Source: Gemmatimonadota bacterium (GTDB lineage Bacteria > JAAXHH01). Taken from it: a stretch of 41,753 nt of DNA. Position 1 is the first letter of the stretch. Each line of letters starts with the position of its first letter. Under the pieces are notes generated by a model, which saw nothing but the letters and a program-made list of their open reading frames with translations, searched no databases and was not told where the DNA came from. The position numbers were made by a program, and so were the translations under genes. The stretch lies in assembly GCA_009835325.1 (NCBI GenBank), contig VXWP01000101.1, positions 1 to 41,753 of the forward strand, in the 5' to 3' direction. Of the stretch, positions 7,696 to 15,517 are shown one piece after another.

Positions 7696-7926
7696 ATGAT
7701 CGGTGATATCGGCATGCAGGAACTGATGGTGATCTTCCTGATCGTCCTGCTCCTGTTCGGCGCGGACCGGATTCCGGCCCTGGCGAGGGGACTGGGCAAG
7801 GGTGTTCGGGAGTTCAAGCGGGTCGTGAACAATGCGAATACCGAAATCCAGCGCGCCATCGACATCGACGAGAAGGAACCGCCCCCGCGAAAGCCACCGC
7901 CGACAAAGGAATTGGACCGGTCATAG
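7696..7926 (+). CDS. tatA: Sec-independent protein translocase subunit TatA
   Basis: A 76-residue protein with the TatA/E architecture: a short polar N-terminus, one membrane helix (about residues 8-21, ELMVIFLIVLLLFG), the Phe-Gly hinge, an amphipathic helix (ADRIPALARGLGKGVREFKRVV) and a charged, Pro-rich tail (PPPRKPPP). TatA oligomers form the size-variable conduit for folded twin-arginine proteins, with TatC as receptor. The start at 7696 is the first Met before the conserved N-terminus; the longer open frame upstream is not conserved in type. A tatC gene lies at 33.7-34.9 kb, so the system is split. No tatB is seen; this protein may serve both roles, as in TatA-TatC-only systems. Confidence 0.92.
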   Translation: MIGDIGMQELMVIFLIVLLLFGADRIPALARGLGKGVREFKRVVNNANTEIQRAIDIDEKEPPPRKPPPTKELDRS

Positions 7927-8028
7927 GACAACGGAACAGCAGGCTTGACGAATGGGCGTGCCGGCCGGTGGACGGTGCGCCCGTTTTGCATGATCCGGAG
8001 CCCACAGCGCTTTTCACGACTACTGGAC

Positions 8029-9357
8029 ATGTCCACTGCCGCCCTTCGCAAAGACGCAAGGTGCATATTCGACGCGGCCCTGCAAGCCGTAGATCCAGCG
8101 GCGGCCATCCGGCGCCATGTCGTACGTGAAGGAAACCAGCTGAATATCGGTGGCCGATGCTGCGACCTGGACCGGTTCGAAAACGTCTACGTCGTCGGAG
8201 CCGGCAAAGCAGGTTCGGTAATGGCCGGCGCCATGGAATCGCTACTCGGCGACCAGCTCACCGGGGGCATGATCAACGTCAAGTATGGCCATTCTACGCA
8301 GTTGCGGCGCGTGGAGGTGGTCGAAGCGGGCCATCCCATTCCCGACGCGGCGGGCGTGGCTGGAACGAAAAAGATCGTTGAGCTCCTGACGCCCCTCGGC
8401 GAAGACGACCTGGTGTTCTGCCTGCTTTCGGGCGGGGGATCCGCCCTCCTGCCGTTGCCTGCGGAAGGGGTGACGCTGGAGGAGAAACAGGCGGTAACGG
8501 AACTACTGCTGCAATGCGGCGCGACGATCAACGAGACCAATACGGTTCGCAAGCATATCTCGCGGGTAAAAGGTGGTCAATTGGCCAGGCTGGCGTCGCC
8601 CGCACGGCTGGTGAGCCTGGTGCTTTCGGACGTCATCGGGGACCCGCTCGACATCATCGCGTCGGGGCCCACGGTGCCCGATGAAAGCACCTTTGCCGAT
8701 TGCCGGTCGATTCTCGAAAAGTACGGTCTGCGCGATAGACTGCCCGACACGGTGAATCGCCACCTGGAAGCGGGGTCGAAAGGGACCGTACCCGAAACGC
8801 CGGGGCGCGGTGATCCGGTCTTCGGTCGTACGCAGTCGGTCATGGTCGCCAACAACCGGCAGGCACTCGATTCCGCCCGTGCCGAGGCGGTGAGGAGAGG
8901 CTACAACCCGCTCGTGCTGTCCAGTACGATCGACGGCGAGACGCGTGAGGTCGCCCGTGTCTACGCCGCCATGGCCAGGGAGATCGAAGCGTATGGCGAT
9001 CCGGTGCGGCGTCCGGCGTGCGTTATCTCGGGCGGCGAGACCACGGTCACGCTGAAGGGCGGCGGGAAGGGCGGACGGAACCAGGAATTCGTATTGGCCA
9101 CCGTTTCGGGCATCGAGGGACTGGAACGGACCGTCGTGTTCAGCGCCGGAACGGACGGAACGGACGGTCCGACCGACGCCGCGGGCGCGGTGGCGGACGG
9201 GCATACGCTGGCCCGAGCCGCCGAAATGGGGCTGGACGCCGTCGCCTGCATGGACCGCAGCGACGCCTATCACTTTTTCGAACCGTTGGGCGACCTCGTC
9301 ATGACGGGCCCTACCCATACCAATGTCATGGACCTGCGTCTATTGCTCGTCGGTTGA
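8029..9357 (+). CDS. Glycerate 2-kinase (GckA/MOFRL family)
   Basis: A 442-residue protein of the DUF4147-MOFRL glycerate 2-kinase family, which converts D-glycerate plus ATP to 2-phosphoglycerate. The N-terminal Rossmann-like domain shows VVGAGKAGSVMAGAME (about 56-71) and LLSGGGSALLPLPAEGVTLEEK; SHPARxG-type residues are replaced by VEAGHPIPDAAG. The C-terminal MOFRL domain has GGGKGGRNQEF and AGTDGTDGPTDAAGA. The ATG at 8029 (MSTAALRKDARCIF) is preferred to an upstream ATG because it gives the family N-terminus. The kinase is followed after 24 bp by the second PhyH-like gene and fits a pathway for sugar acids or glyoxylate-derived carbon. Confidence 0.9.
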   Translation: MSTAALRKDARCIFDAALQAVDPAAAIRRHVVREGNQLNIGGRCCDLDRFENVYVVGAGKAGSVMAGAMESLLGDQLTGGMINVKYGHSTQLRRVEVVEAGHPIPDAAGVAGTKKIVELLTPLGEDDLVFCLLSGGGSALLPLPAEGVTLEEKQAVTELLLQCGATINETNTVRKHISRVKGGQLARLASPARLVSLVLSDVIGDPLDIIASGPTVPDESTFADCRSILEKYGLRDRLPDTVNRHLEAGSKGTVPETPGRGDPVFGRTQSVMVANNRQALDSARAEAVRRGYNPLVLSSTIDGETREVARVYAAMAREIEAYGDPVRRPACVISGGETTVTLKGGGKGGRNQEFVLATVSGIEGLERTVVFSAGTDGTDGPTDAAGAVADGHTLARAAEMGLDAVACMDRSDAYHFFEPLGDLVMTGPTHTNVMDLRLLLVG

Positions 9358-9381
9358 GGACGCAAAAGGCAGGGATCGACC

Positions 9382-10188
9382 ATGATGAACGAAGCACAGA
9401 GGTATTTGTTCGACCTGACCGGTTTTCTGCACCTGGAAGGCGCCCTCGGAGAAGCAGCGCTCGCCGAGGCGCTTGACGCCGCGGAGCGGTACATCCGGAC
9501 GCCCGCCGAAGATCTCCCGCCGGACTTCGGAAGCAGGGACGGCCGTATTTACGACAACGGATTCGCCTTCGACAAGGCACTGGAGCGGCTGGTCTTCCAG
9601 CCAAGCTACTGGCCCATCGTAAAGGAGTTCACGTCAGGCAAACCCCGTTTCGTCCGGGGGTCCATGCTCGTGAACCAGCCCGGCGGAGTCGTCGATCCAG
9701 GATCGCTCCACTGCGCACGCGAAGCCTACGGTTGGCAAAGCACGCGCTACGAATGTCGGGACGGCCGTATTTACTGCGATGATTTCGTCGTATTCACCTA
9801 TCTCACCGACGTGAATCCCGGCGACGGCGGACTCGTGGTCGTGCCCGGGTCCCACAAGTGCCATTTCGACCGCCCCGATTCGGTATTCGACGGGGGCGAC
9901 CTGGAAGACGACGCACCGCCAGGCACGATCAACATCACCCCCAGGGCGGGCGATGCGGTGATCATCTCCGAGCTGCTCACGCACGGTACCCTCCGGTGGA
10001 AGCCAACCGACCGGAAACGTATCGTACTCGTGCTTCGGTACGCGCCCCAGTACAGCGGTGGCGGACCGTGGACGACGGACACGCTCAAGGCCCGGCTTTC
10101 ACCCGAGACCAATGAACTGATGGCCCTCGCATCCTTCACGGAGGTCAAGGACGTCGCCCAGAGGGAAGTGGTCTCGTTAACTGAATGA
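9382..10188 (+). CDS. Phytanoyl-CoA dioxygenase-like (PhyH) protein with HxA in place of HxD
   Basis: A 268-residue PhyH-superfamily protein paralogous in layout to the one at 1330-2211: N-terminal YLFDLTGFLHLEG, the proximal site SLHCAREAYGW (H110), the strand VVFTYLTDVNPGDGGLVVVPGSHK, and the distal His at 201 in ELLTHGTLRW, with basic residues at 211-213 for 2-oxoglutarate. The proximal motif is H110-C111-A112, so the usual Asp/Glu iron ligand is missing, exactly as in SyrB2-type halogenases; an inactive or differently coordinated enzyme is equally possible. It follows glycerate 2-kinase by 24 bp on the same strand and is separated by a repeat-rich 150-bp gap from the hydroxyacid dehydrogenase. 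The substrate is unknown. Confidence 0.82.
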   Translation: MMNEAQRYLFDLTGFLHLEGALGEAALAEALDAAERYIRTPAEDLPPDFGSRDGRIYDNGFAFDKALERLVFQPSYWPIVKEFTSGKPRFVRGSMLVNQPGGVVDPGSLHCAREAYGWQSTRYECRDGRIYCDDFVVFTYLTDVNPGDGGLVVVPGSHKCHFDRPDSVFDGGDLEDDAPPGTINITPRAGDAVIISELLTHGTLRWKPTDRKRIVLVLRYAPQYSGGGPWTTDTLKARLSPETNELMALASFTEVKDVAQREVVSLTE

Positions 10189-10195
10189 TCCGTTC

Positions 10196-10320
10196 GCTAC
10201 TCCGGCAGCAGACCTGACCCGGAAGCGGGCCTGGCTCGTCGCCGCCCGGACTCGGCAGCGGGTCTGTATTGGCAACGGACCGGACCAGACAGCGGCACTG
10301 ACCCGGCAGCGGCCCGGAAC
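10196..10320. repeat. Degenerate GC-rich repeats between the PhyH-like and dehydrogenase genes
   Basis: Several imperfect copies of a motif like GGCAGCGGGTCTG / ACCCGGCAGCGGCCC recur through this gap (for example near 10200, 10220, 10252, 10298 and 10301). Spacing is irregular. The stretch may be a decayed minisatellite; no hairpin followed by a T-run is seen. Confidence 0.5.
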
Positions 10321-10338
10321 GTCGTAAAGGCAAGGTAC

Positions 10339-13254
10339 ATGGACACAGCCTGGCAGGAACAGATCGCGAAAGAGACCGACTGCGCGTTCCGATTCGACGA
10401 AACGGCCAGGGTCCTGTACAGCACGGACGCCAGCATCTACGAAATCCAGCCGCTGGGCGTCGCGTATCCGGCCCATGCGGACCAGGTCTCCCGCATCCTC
10501 CGTTTCGCCTACGAAAGAGGCATTCCCGTCACGCCCCGCGGCGGGGGCACCAGCCTGGGCGGCCAGGCGGTGGGCCGCAGCATCCAGGTCGATTTCTCCC
10601 GGCACATGAACCGGATCCTCGAGGTCAACGTCGAGGAGCAGTGGGCCCGGATCCAGCCCGGCGTGGTGCTCGACGAACTCAACGCCCACCTAAAACCGAT
10701 GGGACTGCACTTCGCCCCGGACGTCTCCCCGAGCAACCGGGCGAACGTCGGCGGCATGATCGGCAACAACTCCTGCGGTTCCCATTCCATCATCTACGGC
10801 AAGACGATCGACCACGTCCTTGAACTCGATGTGGTCCTGAGCGACGGCACGCGGACGGTCTTCAAGCCGGTCGGCGACCGCGAATACGGCGAGAAGGCCG
10901 CAACCGGCGGCCTGGAGGGCCGGATCTATCGCGAAATCCGCCACATCGCCCACGAAAACCGCGACGAGATCAAAGCCCGGTATCCCCGGATCATGCGGCG
11001 CGTGGGCGGGTACAACCTGGATGAATTCACCGGTGACGGTCCCTTCGACCCCTGCAAAATGATCGTCGGGTCCGAAGGTACCCTGGCCGCCGTGACCGAG
11101 GCGCGCGTCAACCTGGTGCCGCTTCCGGCCCATAAGGCCCTCAGCATTTGCCACTTCTCGGATCTGATCGAATCCATGGAAGCGACGGTCGAGATCCTGA
11201 AGACCGATCCTTCCGCCGTGGAACTCACCGACAAGACCATACTGGACCTGGCCAAGGAATCCCCCGCGGCCGCCCATCAGCGCGACTTTATCGAAGGCGA
11301 TCCGGAAGCCATCCTCATGGTCGAGTACTATGGGGAAACGGAAGGCGAGGTCACGGACCGCCTGGACGCCCTCGATTCCCTCCTTCGGGAGAAGAACCTG
11401 GGCTACGCCTGCGTCCGGGCCACGACCGCCGCCGCCCAGTCGGACGCCTGGGCCATCCGGAAGGCCGGACTGGGACTGCTGATGGGCATGAAGGGGGACA
11501 CCAAGCCGGCGACTTTCGTGGAGGACACGGCGGTCTCGCCGGAGAAGCTCCCGGACTATATCCGCGACTTTCGCGACATCGTCCACAAACACGGTACGGT
11601 GGCGTCCTACTACGCCCACGCCAGCGTGGGAACGATCCACATCCGGCCACTCATCAATCTCAAGGAAGCCGAGGGCGTCACGCGCATGCGGGCGATCGCC
11701 GAAGAAATCCGCGACCTGGTCCTGGCCTATGGTGGCGCGGTCAGCTCCGAGCACGGCGACGGGCTCGTGCGGAGCGAGTGGAACAAAAAGGTATTCGGCC
11801 CGCGGCTGTACGAGGCCTTCAAGGCGGTCAAGGCCGTGTTCGACCCGAACGGCATCATGAATCCGGGCAAGATCATCGCGAACCAGAAGATGACCGATAA
11901 CCTGCGATTCGGCCCGGCATACCAGGCGGAAGAGATCAACACGTATTTCGATTTCTCGGGCGACGGCGGGTTCTCGCGGTCCATCGAGCTCTGCAACGGG
12001 GTCGGCGCCTGCCGCAAAAAGCTGGTGGGGACCATGTGCCCGTCCTACATCGCCACGCTCGACGAGGAGCACAGCACCCGGGGCCGAGCGAATGTGCTCC
12101 GGGCCGCCCTGTCGGGCAAGCTGGACGGGGAGGGGTTCACAAGCGACCGGGTCTACGAAGCCCTCGACCTCTGCCTGGAATGCAAGGGCTGCAAGGGCGA
12201 GTGTCCCTCCAACGTCGACATGGCCAAGATGAAGTACGAATTCCTCGCCCACTACTACGAGAAACACGGGCTGCCCTTGCGCAATCGCCTGTTCGGCCGC
12301 ATCGAAACCCTCAACCGGCTCGGTTCCGCCTTTGCGCCGCTGAGCAACCGGATCGTGAACCATCCCTGGCATAAGCGGATCCTTGAACGGACGATCGGCG
12401 TGGACAGGCGGCGGTCCCTTCCGGAGTTCGCCGAAGTTACGTTCGAGCAGTGGTTCTATCAGCGCGGTTCGGGCGGTCCGGGCGGTTCGACGGAGGAGGC
12501 CGACCGCGATCGGCCTACAGTCGTCTTCTTCCCGGACACCTTCGTCAACTACAGCGAGCCCCACATCGGCATGGCCGCCGTGGAAGTCCTGGAGAGCGCC
12601 GGCTACCGCGTGGTGCTGGCCGAACCCCGCGCCTGCTGCGGCAGGCCCCTGATCTCGAAGGGCATGCTGCGCCAGGCCCGTGCAGCCGCCGAATACAACA
12701 TCGCCCAGCTTGCCCGGTACGTGGACCGCGGATGGACCATCGTGGGATGCGAACCCAGCTGCGTCATGACGTTCCGGGACGACTACCGCGACCTCGTGGA
12801 CGACCCGCGGGCCGACCGGCTCGCAGAAGGCATGCTCATGATCGACGAGTTCCTGGTCCGGGAACACGGGGCCGGCCGCCTTTCGCTTCCGGTCGAGCCC
12901 ATTGACCGGACGATCAGTCTGCACGGGCACTGCCAGCAGAAGGCCATCGCCGGAACCAACTCCACTGTGGCCGCCCTGGAACTGGTGCCCGGGTATGAGG
13001 TCACGACGTTGAACACCGGGTGCTGCGGCATGGCCGGCAGCTTCGGCTACGAACGGGAGCACTACGACCTGTCCATGAAAATCGGCGAAGACCGGCTCTT
13101 CCCCGCCGTCCGCGCCGCCGATGAGGGAACGGAATTCGCCGCGACCGGGACTTCCTGCCGGCACCAGATCGCCGACGGCACAGGCAGGACTGCCTTCCAT
13201 CCGATCGAACTGATCAGAAGAGCCCTCGGCGACCGACGGAGCAACCAGCGTTGA
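10339..13254 (+). CDS. FAD-binding and Fe-S 2-hydroxyacid dehydrogenase (YdiJ/D-lactate dehydrogenase-like)
   Basis: A 971-residue fusion. Residues about 35-215 form a PCMH-type FAD domain (VTPRGGGTSLGGQAVG; NNSCGSHSI). About 220-530 is the FAD-oxidase C-terminal domain, with HASVGTIHIRP and SSEHGDGLVRSEW. Residues about 550-625 carry a ferredoxin-like unit (C-x5-C...C, then C-L-E-C-K-G-C-K-G-E-C-P from about 611). Two CCG cysteine-rich modules follow (ACCGRP at about 764, HGHCQ at about 860, TGCCGM at about 893). This architecture matches E. coli YdiJ and related D-lactate or D-2-hydroxyglutarate dehydrogenases, which feed electrons to the quinone pool. A short Gly/Ser insertion (about 710-718) is encoded by three 9-bp units. 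Its TGA overlaps the TTG start of the DUF1028 gene; it opens the five-gene operon. Confidence 0.9.
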   Translation: MDTAWQEQIAKETDCAFRFDETARVLYSTDASIYEIQPLGVAYPAHADQVSRILRFAYERGIPVTPRGGGTSLGGQAVGRSIQVDFSRHMNRILEVNVEEQWARIQPGVVLDELNAHLKPMGLHFAPDVSPSNRANVGGMIGNNSCGSHSIIYGKTIDHVLELDVVLSDGTRTVFKPVGDREYGEKAATGGLEGRIYREIRHIAHENRDEIKARYPRIMRRVGGYNLDEFTGDGPFDPCKMIVGSEGTLAAVTEARVNLVPLPAHKALSICHFSDLIESMEATVEILKTDPSAVELTDKTILDLAKESPAAAHQRDFIEGDPEAILMVEYYGETEGEVTDRLDALDSLLREKNLGYACVRATTAAAQSDAWAIRKAGLGLLMGMKGDTKPATFVEDTAVSPEKLPDYIRDFRDIVHKHGTVASYYAHASVGTIHIRPLINLKEAEGVTRMRAIAEEIRDLVLAYGGAVSSEHGDGLVRSEWNKKVFGPRLYEAFKAVKAVFDPNGIMNPGKIIANQKMTDNLRFGPAYQAEEINTYFDFSGDGGFSRSIELCNGVGACRKKLVGTMCPSYIATLDEEHSTRGRANVLRAALSGKLDGEGFTSDRVYEALDLCLECKGCKGECPSNVDMAKMKYEFLAHYYEKHGLPLRNRLFGRIETLNRLGSAFAPLSNRIVNHPWHKRILERTIGVDRRRSLPEFAEVTFEQWFYQRGSGGPGGSTEEADRDRPTVVFFPDTFVNYSEPHIGMAAVEVLESAGYRVVLAEPRACCGRPLISKGMLRQARAAAEYNIAQLARYVDRGWTIVGCEPSCVMTFRDDYRDLVDDPRADRLAEGMLMIDEFLVREHGAGRLSLPVEPIDRTISLHGHCQQKAIAGTNSTVAALELVPGYEVTTLNTGCCGMAGSFGYEREHYDLSMKIGEDRLFPAVRAADEGTEFAATGTSCRHQIADGTGRTAFHPIELIRRALGDRRSNQR
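12466..12492. repeat. 9-bp repeat, 3 units, inside the dehydrogenase gene
   Basis: GGTTCGGGC, GGTCCGGGC and GGTTCGACG encode Gly-Ser-Gly, Gly-Pro-Gly, Gly-Ser-Thr at a linker between the Fe-S and CCG domains. The units match the CGGGCRGWC-like family found in four other genes here. Confidence 0.75.
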
Positions 13255-13901
13255 ACCGCGCACCCTGTTACTCCACTTTTTCCATTGTCGCCCTGGACCC
13301 CGATACGGGAGATCTCGGCGTGGCGACCCAGTCGAAGTATCTCGCCGTGGGATCCGTGGTTCCCTGGGCGCGGTTCAACGCCGGCGCCATCGCCACGCAG
13401 GCCTGGGCCAACGCGTCCTTCGGCCCCAGGGGGCTCGACCTGCTCGAACAGGACGTCGGCGCCATCGATACCCTTGAACGCCTGATCGGAACGGATACCG
13501 GCCGGCAGTCCCGCCAGGTCGGCGTGGTGGATCTCGACGGCACGGCGGCGGCCTTCACCGGGGAGCAGTGCCAGGAGTGGGCGGGGCACGTAACCGGTCC
13601 GGGCTACGTCTGCCTGGGTAACATCCTCGCGGGTGAAGAGGTGGTCGCCGTCATGGCGGAAACCTTCGAGGCACCCGGCGAGGAAGATTTCGCGGCGAAA
13701 CTGCTCGCCGTACTCACGGCCGGCCAGGAAGCCGCTGGCGACCGGCGGGGCATGCAGTCGGCTGCCCTGCTGGTGGCAAGGGAAGGCGGGGGTTGCGGCG
13801 GTACTTCCGACTACCTCGTGGACCTGCGGGTCGACGACCATGCCGCGCCCATCGAGGAACTGAAGCGCCTGTACCTGCTCCATGGAAGGCTCAATCCATG
13901 A
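13251..13901 (+). CDS. DUF1028 family protein (Ntn-hydrolase-like)
   Basis: A 216-residue protein with the DUF1028 signature: N-terminal YSTFSIVALDPDTGDLGVATQSK, then VGSVVPWARFNAGAIATQAWAN, VVDLDGTAAAFTG, GPGYVCLGNIL and AALLVAREGGG. The family resembles Ntn hydrolases in fold and is often found with amino acid or peptide-breakdown genes, but its reaction is not established. Translation starts at TTG (13251-13253), preceded by GGAG ten bases upstream, and this codon overlaps the stop of the dehydrogenase. Its own stop overlaps the ATG of the MFS gene (ATGA), so three genes are translationally linked. Confidence 0.9.
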   Translation: MNRAPCYSTFSIVALDPDTGDLGVATQSKYLAVGSVVPWARFNAGAIATQAWANASFGPRGLDLLEQDVGAIDTLERLIGTDTGRQSRQVGVVDLDGTAAAFTGEQCQEWAGHVTGPGYVCLGNILAGEEVVAVMAETFEAPGEEDFAAKLLAVLTAGQEAAGDRRGMQSAALLVAREGGGCGGTSDYLVDLRVDDHAAPIEELKRLYLLHGRLNP

Positions 13902-15103
13902 AGTCCGACATGCAGCGCGCCAAGCTTGTCCTGCTCACCGTGGTTCACTTCCTGGTGGACCTCTTTTCCTCCCTGTTGACGCCCATTCTTCCCGCGCTCG
14001 TTACGCGACTGCAGCTTTCCCTCACGCAGGCCGGCCTGCTCGCCGGGCTTCCGGCCATGACCTCCTCACTGGTCCAGCCCCTGATGGGCATCCTGGGGGA
14101 CAGGATGGAGAAACGGTATTTCATCATCCTCGGTCCGGTGTTCTGCGCTGTATTCATGTCTGCCGTGGGACTGGCGCCCTCCTTTCTCGTGCTGCTGCTG
14201 TTCATTATCCTGGGCGGGTTCGGCACCGCCAGTTTCCACCCGCAGAGCGTCTCCATGGCCGGCGACGTCAGCGGTTCGAGACGCGGATACGGCGTGTCGC
14301 TTTTCATCGTCGGCGGGACCGCCGGGCTGGCGGCAAGTCCCTTCGTGGTGCCCCGTATCGTGGAACGCTTCGGTCTCGAAAGCCTGGTCTGGCTCGCGGT
14401 TCCCACGGTAATCGCCGTACTGGCCATGGCCCGGGTCATCCCCATCCGGAACGAGGACAGGCGCGTCACCCGCCTGGCCGATGTGGGCGCTTCGTTCCGA
14501 CCGAACCTGTGGCCCATGGTCAATCTCACGGTGGTGGGCATCATCCGTACCATCTCCGGGGTCGGTTTCGCCACCTTTTTCGTGTTGCTGCTCAAGGACC
14601 GGGGCCTTACCCTGCAGCAGGGGGGCGACCTGCTCTTCGTATTCCAGGGCGGCGCGGTGATCGGTGGGTTCGTCGGCGGCTGGCTTTCGGACCGGCTGGG
14701 ACGGAGCCGCGTGATCTGGTCCACGATCCTGCTTTCCACCCCCTTTCTGTTCCTTTCGCTCTACGACACCGGTCCGCTGCTCCCGGTCTGGCTGTTTCTT
14801 GCCGGCTTCATGAACATGGCGTCCAATTCTGTTTCCGTCGCCATGGCCCAGGAGCTCGTCCCGGACAGCGCGGGAACGGCCTCCAGCTTCCCCATGGGCT
14901 TCAGCTGGGGCGCGGCGGGTGGCGCGCTGATCGTCTTCGGCGGTGTCGCGGACCGCATCGGCGTGGTGGCGACCCTTGAAGTGCTGGCACTGATCCCGCT
15001 GGCCGCCGTGGCGCTGGCCCTGATGTTGCCGCGGGACCGCGAATTCCGAAGGGCCGCTACCCGCGTGCGCAAGGCGGCCGCGGCCGTAGAGGAAGTGACC
15101 TGA
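13898..15103 (+). CDS. MFS transporter, fosmidomycin-resistance (Fsr)-like
   Basis: A 401-residue protein with about twelve hydrophobic helices. The N-terminus (VVHFLVDLFSSLLTPILPALVTRLQLS) and the following PLMGILGDRMEKRYF, a variant of the MFS GxxxDRxGRR loop, match the Fsr-like branch of drug/metabolite exporters; a second such loop, GGWLSDRLGRSRV, begins the C-terminal half. These proteins usually export small molecules by proton antiport; the substrate is unknown. The ATG at 13898 overlaps the DUF1028 stop. Longer in-frame sequence upstream lies inside DUF1028 and is rejected. It is the third gene of the operon, so it may remove or take up a compound handled by its neighbours. Confidence 0.87.
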   Translation: MKSDMQRAKLVLLTVVHFLVDLFSSLLTPILPALVTRLQLSLTQAGLLAGLPAMTSSLVQPLMGILGDRMEKRYFIILGPVFCAVFMSAVGLAPSFLVLLLFIILGGFGTASFHPQSVSMAGDVSGSRRGYGVSLFIVGGTAGLAASPFVVPRIVERFGLESLVWLAVPTVIAVLAMARVIPIRNEDRRVTRLADVGASFRPNLWPMVNLTVVGIIRTISGVGFATFFVLLLKDRGLTLQQGGDLLFVFQGGAVIGGFVGGWLSDRLGRSRVIWSTILLSTPFLFLSLYDTGPLLPVWLFLAGFMNMASNSVSVAMAQELVPDSAGTASSFPMGFSWGAAGGALIVFGGVADRIGVVATLEVLALIPLAAVALALMLPRDREFRRAATRVRKAAAAVEEVT

Positions 15104-15139
15104 TCCCTGCGGGATCCCAAGATTTCAAGGAGGGTCTTC

Positions 15140-15514
15140 ATGTCTGACCGTGTCGTGCGCCTGACCGGACTCTCAGCGCTGGACGATGTCATCGCCTCGT
15201 CGTCGGAACGTCCCGTTTTCGTCTACAAGCACAGTACGGTGTGCCCGGTGAGCGCCCGGGCCGCCGATCAATACCACGATTTCGCGGACGATTTCGAGAA
15301 CGTGGACGAGGACATGGACACGGACCCGTCCACGCCGCTGTTCACCCAGGTCATGGTCATCGAGAACCGGGATCTCTCCAATGAGATCGAATCCCGCCTG
15401 GGCATCACGCACGAGTCGCCGCAGCTGCTGCTGCTCCGGGACGGGAAAGTGACCTGGCACGCTTCCCATTTTTCCATCACGGGCAAGGACATAAAGAACG
15501 CACTGGAGGACTGA
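15140..15514 (+). CDS. ytxJ: YtxJ-like bacillithiol-system redox protein
   Basis: A 124-residue thioredoxin-fold protein of the DUF2847/YtxJ family. The diagnostic features are FVYKHSTVCPVSARA, with the single active Cys at about residue 36 (monothiol C-P), VMVIENRDLSNEIESRLGITHESPQLLLL with the cis-Pro, and the C-terminal WHASHFSIT. The family is a proposed bacilliredoxin that removes bacillithiol from mixed disulfides. Its presence suggests, but does not prove, that this organism makes bacillithiol. GGAGG precedes the ATG. It sits 36 bp after the transporter and 3 bp before the FAD oxidoreductase. Confidence 0.9.
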   Translation: MSDRVVRLTGLSALDDVIASSSERPVFVYKHSTVCPVSARAADQYHDFADDFENVDEDMDTDPSTPLFTQVMVIENRDLSNEIESRLGITHESPQLLLLRDGKVTWHASHFSITGKDIKNALED

Positions 15515-15517
15515 GCA

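Noticed and set aside
13251-13260. Possible UGA read-through (selenocysteine) at the end of the dehydrogenase
   Set aside because: The frame after the TGA has no conserved continuation, and the next gene starts in overlap with it; no SECIS-like hairpin is seen.
10690-13263. Very long open frame on the minus strand opposite the FAD/Fe-S dehydrogenase
   Set aside because: It is the antisense of a gene with clear FAD, Fe-S and CCG motifs. The translation is low-complexity-like with no domain pattern.
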